NCBI GenBank assembly: GCA_050256135.1
Contig: JBFWIF010000114.1
Location: 1 to 6,070 of the forward strand
Direction: 5' to 3'
Length of the DNA stretch: 6,070 bases
Source of the DNA: RZYP01 sp050256135
Lineage (GTDB): Bacteria; Bacillota; Negativicutes; Acidaminococcales; Acidaminococcaceae
The translations under genes were made by a program, and so were the position numbers. Under the pieces are notes generated by a model, which saw only the letters and a program-made list of their open reading frames with translations, searched no databases and was not told where the DNA came from. This document shows, piece by piece, positions 1 to 4,114 of this stretch. Numbering within the stretch: the stretch's first letter is position 1; the number at the start of each line of letters is the position of its first letter.

Positions 1-124
1 TAGCTGCATCTGTAAGATCATTAACTGCTATGATTTCAATTTCCGGGTTGTTTAATGCTGCACGAAATACGTTTCTCCCTATTCTTCCGAACCCATTAAT
101 ACCAACTTTTGCTACATTTGTCAT
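1..124 (-). CDS. gap: Glyceraldehyde-3-phosphate dehydrogenase, N-terminal part (runs off window)
   Basis: Only the first 41 codons are in the window; the gene continues past base 1. The product is the NAD-dependent glycolytic enzyme that oxidises and phosphorylates glyceraldehyde 3-phosphate to 1,3-bisphosphoglycerate in the cytoplasm. The visible part is the start of the Rossmann fold: GINGFGRIGR at residues 8-17 is the dinucleotide-binding glycine loop, followed by NVFRAALNNPE and the VNDLTD strand end (residues 34-39), where the acidic residue (D36) is typical of NAD-preferring forms. The catalytic cysteine is outside the window. ATG at 122-124 is preceded by AAGGAGG at 135-141, an ideal ribosome-binding site. 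It lies directly downstream of cggR, as in Bacillus, so it is expected to be the first glycolytic enzyme of a CggR-controlled operon. The reading frame of cggR overlaps its first 29 bases. Confidence 0.97.
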   Translation of the reverse strand, partial: MTNVAKVGINGFGRIGRNVFRAALNNPEIEIIAVNDLTDAA

Positions 125-1211
125 AAAACAAAAACCTCCTTGAAAATATCTGTATTATTATTATCCAATATTTATAGATCTCTTCTGTAATAATTCTTGT
201 TATCTCCTTAGCCGCGGCTTCATCGGTAATAAGGATATCCTGTCGAGACGCTCTGATAACCGCCAGAATTGCGGCAGCTTTTGACTTTCCGCCTCCTATT
301 CCTATGACTTTTCTGATGTGCAGCAAATCATTAACCATCAAACCAGCATTATTTGTGACATAAACAACTTTGCCGTCCAAACTGCAATACTGGCCAATGG
401 CTTCGCCAACAGCACCTTCATTTTCCAATTTTTGCAAAACATCTGGTGCCAGGCCACGGCGTTTGGCCATAGTATCTGCTCTTCCCATACCATGCACAAG
501 AACATCAGCCTTCCTGATAATTTCCACTACTGATTTTACTGTAATGTCCTCAGCCAAAATACTATTTAAAATCTCTTCGCTGACACCATCTGGTACATAA
601 AGCTGTTTGTACCTGGCTCCAAATTTTCTCGCTAAAACCGAAGCAATTGTATTAGCCTGGTCTTCAACATTATCGCCCAAACCTCCACGAGCAGGAACAA
701 CAACTGTTTTTGGCGCGCTGCCACTAACATTGGCAGCCAAGGCGGCCATAGTCGTACCACCACTTACAGCAATAATATGCTCTCCTCCATCACTAAGAAG
801 ATTTATGAGTATACCTGCCGCTGCACGTCCAATCTCACGCTTTACTACATCTTCCTGATCGCAGTCACCGGGAATAATTACTACCCTGCCAATATTAAGT
901 TTTTCACTAAGCAGATTTTCTAAAGAAGAGATATCCTGCAATTTACGTACGTAATCTGCCAACTCTTTAAGAATTTCTTCTCCTTCATCGGTAACATACA
1001 TCCCCAAGGGTGAAAAATTCAAAAGACCACAGTTCTTAAGAAAATCAACCTGCGCGCGCAAAACTCTTTCACTAAGGCCCAAACGATTGGCGAGTGCTCT
1101 TCTGCCAATAGGCGATTCGTGACTTACTTGGCGAAGTACCTGGTACCTTAATACCAACAATTCGCTGAGTTCAGGCACAATTTTTTTCTGTAAATTGATA
1201 ATATTGTCCAT
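96..1211 (-). CDS. cggR: Central glycolytic genes regulator CggR (SorC family repressor)
   Basis: This is a transcriptional repressor of the lower-glycolysis operon; in Bacillus it is released from DNA by fructose-1,6-bisphosphate. The N-terminal DNA-binding region covers about residues 1-90, with a helix-turn-helix around residues 35-58 (IGRRALANRLGLSERVLRA). The C-terminal SorC sugar-binding domain covers about residues 95-345. Conserved pieces there are GGTT (151-154), PARGGLG (173-179), NQANTI-like QANTI (185-189), HGMG (240-243), AKRR (249-252), GGGKSKA (306-312) and TDEAAA (329-334). These match the phosphate and sugar-phosphate pocket motifs of Bacillus CggR. The start ATG at 1209-1211 has GAGGAG at 1217-1222, five bases upstream. 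The protein is 371 residues against about 340 for Bacillus CggR. The last 22 or so residues (from IIIIQIF onward) are not family-like and are encoded across the gap ribosome-binding site, ending 29 bases inside gap. The gene is probably autoregulated through the operator in its own leader. Confidence 0.95.
   Translation of the reverse strand: MDNIINLQKKIVPELSELLVLRYQVLRQVSHESPIGRRALANRLGLSERVLRAQVDFLKNCGLLNFSPLGMYVTDEGEEILKELADYVRKLQDISSLENLLSEKLNIGRVVIIPGDCDQEDVVKREIGRAAAGILINLLSDGGEHIIAVSGGTTMAALAANVSGSAPKTVVVPARGGLGDNVEDQANTIASVLARKFGARYKQLYVPDGVSEEILNSILAEDITVKSVVEIIRKADVLVHGMGRADTMAKRRGLAPDVLQKLENEGAVGEAIGQYCSLDGKVVYVTNNAGLMVNDLLHIRKVIGIGGGKSKAAAILAVIRASRQDILITDEAAAKEITRIITEEIYKYWIIIIQIFSRRFLFYDKCSKSWY
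135..141 (-). promoter_or_regulatory. Shine-Dalgarno site of gap, embedded in the cggR reading frame
   Basis: AAGGAGG on the minus strand sits 10 bases before the gap ATG. It lies wholly inside the last codons of the cggR frame, so ribosomes finishing cggR must cross it. This could couple or interfere with gap initiation; which of the two is inference. Confidence 0.85.
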
Positions 1212-1230
1212 TTGAACTCCTCAAGCACTA

Positions 1231-1265
1231 GACTTTTGTCCCCCGTGGAACTTTTTGAGTCCCAC
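1231..1265 (-). promoter_or_regulatory. Candidate CggR operator in the cggR leader
   Basis: On the minus strand, GTGGGACTC starts at 1265 and is followed by a second GGGGGAC that leads into AAAAGTC, ending at 1231. The two GGGAC elements are 21 bases apart, about two helical turns. The known Bacillus CggR operator is a tandem CGGGAC-N6-TGTC repeat with a 20-base period located downstream of the transcription start. This copy is imperfect (one extra base, degenerate TGTC parts). It lies 20 bases before the cggR start codon and downstream of the probable promoter, which fits a roadblock mode of repression. Confidence 0.72.
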
Positions 1266-1302
1266 AAAATACAAAACTCCTCTTATTTTTAAATACATGC
1301 CT

Positions 1303-1340
1303 ATTGTAGCATAGTAATCAAAAAAAGAGAAGTGTAACAA
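1303..1340 (-). promoter_or_regulatory. Probable cggR-gap promoter
   Basis: An extended -10 element, TGCTACAAT, has its hexamer at 1303-1308 and its TG at 1310-1311. The -35 region 17 bases upstream (1326-1331, TTCTCT) is weak. An alternative pairing is TTGTTA (1335-1340), 18 bases, TACTAT (1311-1316). Either choice puts the transcription start near 1296-1304, leaving a leader of roughly 85-95 bases that contains the candidate operator. It begins only five bases after the queF terminator T-tract. Confidence 0.55.
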
Positions 1341-1344
1341 TAGG

Positions 1345-1415
1345 AAAAAACCACGTATGAAATTAAACAGCATTACTGTCTTTAACAACAGATGCCTTAA
1401 ATAATTTCACCGTAG
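1345..1415 (-). terminator. Long bipartite intrinsic terminator of queT-queF
   Basis: An extended imperfect hairpin follows the queF stop. On the minus strand the outer arms are CTACG (1411-1415) and CGTGG (1351-1355), with one G-U pair. Next come TGAAATTA paired with TAATTTCA (8 pairs), an internal loop, then GCAT/ATGC and CTGT/ACAG closing an eight-base loop. Six Ts (1345-1350) follow the outer arm directly. On the plus strand the other side also has a T-rich run (1416-1429), so it could act in both directions, although no plus-strand gene was found. Confidence 0.75.
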
Positions 1416-1422
1416 TTTTTCT

Positions 1423-1923
1423 TTATTTTCTATAATTTACATTTTCCGGGTTCATATCATGAAAATGCAAACGTTCTTTTGCTGTTGCTTCCCACTCCGT
1501 CTCCTTCTTGCCATAATTGCAGTAAGGATCGATACTGAGGCCACCTCTTGGTGTAAATTTTCCTAATACCTCTATGTATTTAGGATTCAAAAGTTGTATC
1601 AAATCTTTCATAATAATATTTACGCAGTCTTCATGAAAATCACCATGATTGCGAAAACTGAACAAATAAAGTTTCAACGCCTTACTTTCTACCAGTCTTT
1701 CATCAGGCACATATGAAATATAGATAGTCGCAAAATCAGGCTGACCCGTCATTGGACAAAGGCTGGTAAATTCCGGGCAATTAAATTTCACAAAATAATC
1801 ATTGCCTGGATGTTTATTGGGGAAAAATTCCAGCACTTCCGGTGCATAATCCATAGGATATTTGGTATTCTGATTACCTAATAATGTAACTCCTGTCAAA
1901 TCCTGCTTATCTCTTCCAGCCAT
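1423..1923 (-). CDS. queF: NADPH-dependent 7-cyano-7-deazaguanine reductase (preQ1 synthase), type I
   Basis: QueF reduces the nitrile of preQ0 to the primary amine of preQ1, a four-electron, NADPH-dependent step in queuosine synthesis for tRNA wobble position 34. The 166-residue length matches the short homomeric QueF class (Bacillus 165), not the long E. coli type. The active-site cysteine that forms the thioimide with preQ0 is C56 in FTSLCP, and the conserved acid is D63 in GQPDF. The QueF motif spans residues 79-86 (ESKALKLY) and is followed by FSFRNHGDFHED, with the substrate-binding pair H97/E98. FTPRGG follows near residues 123-128. ATG at 1921-1923 has AGGAGG (1929-1934), which overlaps the TAG stop of queT, so the two genes are likely translationally coupled. 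Regulation is through the preQ1 riboswitch upstream of queT. Confidence 0.98.
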   Translation of the reverse strand: MAGRDKQDLTGVTLLGNQNTKYPMDYAPEVLEFFPNKHPGNDYFVKFNCPEFTSLCPMTGQPDFATIYISYVPDERLVESKALKLYLFSFRNHGDFHEDCVNIIMKDLIQLLNPKYIEVLGKFTPRGGLSIDPYCNYGKKETEWEATAKERLHFHDMNPENVNYRK

Positions 1924-1932
1924 ATTGACCTC

Positions 1933-2436
1933 CTACCTTTTATCAATTGCTTCTGTTAAAATTTCATTCTTCTCCAATGCAGTTACCAATGCTGCTCCTA
2001 TAATACCAGAAACAAGTTGTCCTAAAATTATTGAGGAAACCAAGCCCCAGTATGGTATGTCAAGCAGTACTGAAAGCCAAATTGGCACAACCAAACCAGG
2101 TATCAGTGTAATTACTACCGCAATGAAATAATTTGGCATCTTTTTGTCTTTTAGCCATACTATTGCCGCACTGGTTGCTACTCCAACCAATGCTCCTCCA
2201 ATCATGTCCAACGGACCAAGTCCACCCATAATTGAATTGCTTATAAAATTAGCGATACCAAATGGCACCACTAAAAACGGAAACATAGCACTCAAAGCAT
2301 AGAGAGCTGTTGCAATACGTATCTGATATTGTCCAAAAGCAAAACTTTGTGTACACATCATTACTGCAACATATAAAGCAATACATAGTGCGGAAACAGT
2401 TAACTTTCTGGTTTTGGTAAATTCTTTGTTAAACAT
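1933..2436 (-). CDS. queT: Queuosine precursor transporter QueT (ECF S-component)
   Basis: This is a 167-residue, very hydrophobic membrane protein of the QueT family (COG4708). It is the substrate-binding S-component of an energy-coupling-factor importer for a 7-deazaguanine queuosine precursor. It starts MFNKEFTKTRKL, then has about five or six membrane segments. The family-like stretch QIRIATALYALSAMFPF leads into VVPFGIANFISNSIMGGLGP, and GGALVG follows. No EcfA/EcfT subunits are in the window, so it would share a module encoded elsewhere. I chose ATG at 2434-2436 because AAAGGGAG (2443-2450) lies six bases upstream. The same frame is open to an ATG at 2515-2517, but that extension would translate through the attenuator hairpin and lacks family similarity. 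The gene is nine bases ahead of queF. Whether it carries preQ0 or preQ1 cannot be told from sequence; pairing with queF makes preQ0 plausible. Confidence 0.93.
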   Translation of the reverse strand: MFNKEFTKTRKLTVSALCIALYVAVMMCTQSFAFGQYQIRIATALYALSAMFPFLVVPFGIANFISNSIMGGLGPLDMIGGALVGVATSAAIVWLKDKKMPNYFIAVVITLIPGLVVPIWLSVLLDIPYWGLVSSIILGQLVSGIIGAALVTALEKNEILTEAIDKR

Positions 2437-2476
2437 ATTTTTCTCCCTTTTGCAGATACTCTGACAAACACCCAAT

Positions 2477-2498
2477 AAAAAAAGGCCTAACGGCCTCT
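2477..2498 (-). terminator. Attenuator terminator in the queT leader
   Basis: On the minus strand, AGAGGCC, loop GTTA and GGCCTTT form a seven-pair stem with one G-U pair, and the T-run continues to seven Ts. It ends about 40 bases before the queT ATG, so it must be conditional. It sits about 40 bases downstream of the preQ1 aptamer and is the natural expression platform for it. Confidence 0.88.
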
Positions 2499-2537
2499 GA
2501 AATAAACAACAAAGCACTGCTTGTCAGCAGTATCGCC

Positions 2538-2576
2538 CGTAGTTTTATTTAGAGACAGGATGGTTACGAACTGTCT
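2538..2576 (-). ncRNA. Class I preQ1 riboswitch aptamer upstream of queT-queF
   Basis: On the minus strand, P1 is AGACAG (2571-2576) paired with CTGTCT (2553-2558), six perfect pairs. The 12-base loop TTCGTAACCATC lies between them. The tail is A-rich, CTAAATAAAACTACGG. Loop bases CGTA (2565-2568) are the exact complement of TACG (2538-2541) at the end of the tail, giving the second pseudoknot stem P2. This is the compact H-type pseudoknot of preQ1-I: it has the loop start TTC, a GTAACC segment like the Thermoanaerobacter aptamer, and an AAAACTA tail. A terminator downstream and queT-queF as targets support an OFF switch when preQ1 is bound. The class II preQ1 fold was not seen. Confidence 0.85.
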
Positions 2577-2590
2577 GTTATGAAAATAGG

Positions 2591-2616
2591 AGTGGTGAGT
2601 TTTCCTCGACCACTCC
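2591..2616 (-). promoter_or_regulatory. Stem-loop at the very 5' end of the queT-queF transcript
   Basis: On the minus strand, GGAGTGGT (2609-2616) pairs perfectly with ACCACTCC (2589-2596). After one bulged C, an inner GAG/CTC adds three more pairs around a GAAAA loop. The predicted transcription start falls at about 2614-2616, so the message would begin with this hairpin. It is followed by TATTTTCAT, a poor T-tract, so it might also end transcripts of the upstream transporter gene. Its role is unknown; 5' stabilisation and weak termination are both inference. Confidence 0.6.
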
Positions 2617-2620
2617 GCAT

Positions 2621-2649
2621 ATTATAGCGTATTTTTTATTTAAATACAA
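2621..2649 (-). promoter_or_regulatory. Promoter of queT-queF
   Basis: TTGTAT (2644-2649), 17 bases, then a perfect TATAAT (2621-2626) on the minus strand. The -35 begins three bases after the stop codon of the upstream major facilitator gene, so the operon has its own vegetative-type promoter packed against that gene. Confidence 0.85.
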
Positions 2650-2652
2650 GCG

Positions 2653-3903
2653 TCAGACAATTGCTTTATCTGGACGAACAAAGATCCAGGCAACAACGCC
2701 AATTATACCAGAAAAGGCCGTTGCTAGAAGTGCTGCATCCCAACTATAGGCAGTAGCAATCCAAGCAGTCAAAGTCGGTGCTATAACTCCACCAACATTG
2801 CCCCAAAAATTCATCCAGCCAGAAACTGATCCGGCAAATTTTCCTCCCAGATTGATAGCACAAGCCCAGGAAGCATTAAAAGTCATGCCGAGAGAACCCA
2901 AAGACAATGACAGCCACATAACATTAAGCATTGGATTATGTGTCTTTGTTGCCATATATAATGCTATGGAACAAAGTACTATGCCAGAAGCACCTGTGAG
3001 AGTTCTGACCCAATACTGAGAGCCGCCGCCAGCAATTACCTTATCACAGACATAACCAGCACCAAAAGTTACGATGATAAGTGTAAGCCACGGTAATGCA
3101 GCCCACATGCCCATCTTTGCCAGTGAAAAACCGTGAGCTTCCATCAAGTATAATGGTAACCAAGCCAAAAATACAAACATAACATAGTCTGTTATAAAAT
3201 ACTGAATACCTATTGCCCAAAACTGTGTTGAACGGAAAAGTTTTCCCCATGGTGCAACTTCCTTTTTAGTATCAGTATCTCCACGCCCTTCTTGAATAAA
3301 AGCCAATTCTTCTTTATTAACATAAGGACTGTCTGCTGGATTTTCCGGTACATATTTATACCAGAAGTAAGCCATTACAAAGCCAACTAAACCAAAAAGA
3401 ATAAAGACCATATGCCAACCAAATAACGATAGCAAAGCAACCGTCGCAGCTGGTCCGATTACCGGTCCAAGGAAGGAACCTGTCAATAAAAAAGAACTTG
3501 CATTGCCTTTTTCTTTAACATTAAACCAGCGATAAATAGCTATACCAAAAGCCGGATAAACTGGACCTTCGCCCATACCAAATAAAAAGCGGATTGTTGC
3601 AAAGCTGAACTTACCTTTGGCACAAGCAGTCAAAACGGTAAAAATAGACCACCAGATAACCGCCAAAGTTCCTGTAATACGATGGCCGAATTTTTCTGCC
3701 ATCATACCGCCAGGCACCTGCATAAGGGCATAACCTGCAAAAAAGAATGTTTGGATTAACCCCATATCAACTTTGTTAAAGCCATACTCCTTCATAATAA
3801 CTGGTGTTGCAACTGACAGATTAACGCGATCCATATAAGAAACAAAACTCAATATAAAAATAAGCCAGGCAACTTTCCATCTGAAATTAGTCATTTTCCC
3901 CAT
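2653..3903 (-). CDS. Major facilitator transporter, anion:cation symporter (ACS) type
   Basis: A 416-residue inner-membrane secondary transporter with about 12 membrane segments and a hydrophilic central loop near residues 185-225 (PENPADSPYVNKEEL onward). The ACS signature is visible: YMDRVNLSVATP (23-34) at the end of the first segment, PGGMMAEKFGHR (64-75) as the loop 2-3 motif, and GMGEGPVYPAFG (109-120) in segment four. NKEEL after the sixth segment is common in glucarate, hexuronate and related acid transporters. The family usually couples uptake of organic anions to protons or sodium; the substrate here is not identifiable. The start at 3901-3903 is 11 bases from GGGGAGG (3915-3921), rather far; a second in-frame ATG at 3892-3894 is possible. 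It has its own promoter and lies between a fused TRAP permease and queT-queF, with no metabolic genes beside it to hint at the substrate. Confidence 0.9.
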   Translation of the reverse strand: MGKMTNFRWKVAWLIFILSFVSYMDRVNLSVATPVIMKEYGFNKVDMGLIQTFFFAGYALMQVPGGMMAEKFGHRITGTLAVIWWSIFTVLTACAKGKFSFATIRFLFGMGEGPVYPAFGIAIYRWFNVKEKGNASSFLLTGSFLGPVIGPAATVALLSLFGWHMVFILFGLVGFVMAYFWYKYVPENPADSPYVNKEELAFIQEGRGDTDTKKEVAPWGKLFRSTQFWAIGIQYFITDYVMFVFLAWLPLYLMEAHGFSLAKMGMWAALPWLTLIIVTFGAGYVCDKVIAGGGSQYWVRTLTGASGIVLCSIALYMATKTHNPMLNVMWLSLSLGSLGMTFNASWACAINLGGKFAGSVSGWMNFWGNVGGVIAPTLTAWIATAYSWDAALLATAFSGIIGVVAWIFVRPDKAIV

Positions 3904-3911
3904 CTTTCCAT
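3891..3911 (-). other. Possible six-codon upstream reading frame at the transporter start
   Basis: An ATG at 3909-3911, three bases after GGGGAGG, opens the frame MERWGK. It ends with TGA at 3891-3893, which overlaps the second in-frame ATG (3892-3894) of the transporter as ATGA. The geometry could allow stop-start coupling, but three bases is short for efficient initiation and chance is a real possibility. Confidence 0.25.
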
Positions 3912-3949
3912 AATCCTCCCCTGTGAATAAACATACAACAGCACGTACA

Positions 3950-3978
3950 ATGATATAGGCAAATATTCAAAATGTCAA
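3950..3978 (-). promoter_or_regulatory. Promoter of the major facilitator gene
   Basis: On the minus strand, a perfect TTGACA (3973-3978), 17 bases, then TATCAT (3950-3955). It predicts a start near 3943 and a leader of about 40 bases ending in GGGGAGG. This makes the gene a separate unit from the TRAP permease, which is closed off by a terminator just upstream. Confidence 0.85.
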
Positions 3979-3983
3979 TATTT
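3961..3983 (-). promoter_or_regulatory. Inverted repeat over the -35 box, candidate operator
   Basis: AAATATT, nine bases, AATATTT form a perfect seven-base inverted repeat that covers the TTGACA box of the transporter promoter. Its position would suit a repressor site. The arms are all A/T, so chance symmetry is possible in this AT-rich leader, and no regulator gene for it is in the window. Confidence 0.35.
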
Positions 3984-4049
3984 TTAGCCGAGATTTTAAA
4001 TAAAGTAGCTTTTGTATACTGTGAAGGAATATTTGTTTGTTTTTTAGTC

Positions 4050-4087
4050 AAAAAAAATATTGGGGTACAAAAACGCACCCCAATATT
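4050..4087 (-). terminator. Strong intrinsic terminator after the TRAP permease
   Basis: On the minus strand, AATATTGGGGT (4077-4087) pairs perfectly with ACCCCAATATT (4056-4066) over 11 bases around a GCGTTTTTGT loop. It is followed at once by eight Ts that overlap the end of the stem (4050-4057). It begins 28 bases after the permease stop codon and isolates the TRAP operon from the next transporter gene. Confidence 0.95.
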
Positions 4088-4114
4088 CCAGAATTTCACA
4101 CGCATAAATTTTAC

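Noticed and set aside
318..858. Several plus-strand open frames opposite cggR
   Set aside because: They are antisense to a clearly conserved gene, have no ribosome-binding sites and give compositionally odd peptides.
2437..2517. A longer QueT beginning at ATG 2515-2517
   Set aside because: The extra 27 residues are encoded by the attenuator hairpin and leader, lack family similarity, and the internal Met at 2436 has a well-placed AAAGGGAG.
2521..2536. ACTGCT/AGCAGT hairpin considered as a separate terminator
   Set aside because: It has no T-tract directly after it; it is better seen as a spacer hairpin between aptamer and attenuator.
2629..2650. GTATTT/AAATAC hairpin considered as the terminator of the major facilitator gene
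   Set aside because: Six A/T-rich pairs without a following T-run; the sequence is explained by the -35 box and AT-rich spacer of the queT promoter.
4012..4021. TTGTATACTG, a near match to a TTGTATACAA-type regulator palindrome
   Set aside because: Two of ten positions break the symmetry, it is about 35 bases upstream of the -35 box, and there is no second copy in the window.
3887..4105. A 72-codon minus-strand frame between the two transporter genes
   Set aside because: It covers the TRAP terminator loop, the promoter and the ribosome-binding site of the next gene, has no ribosome-binding site of its own that I could see, and resembles nothing known.
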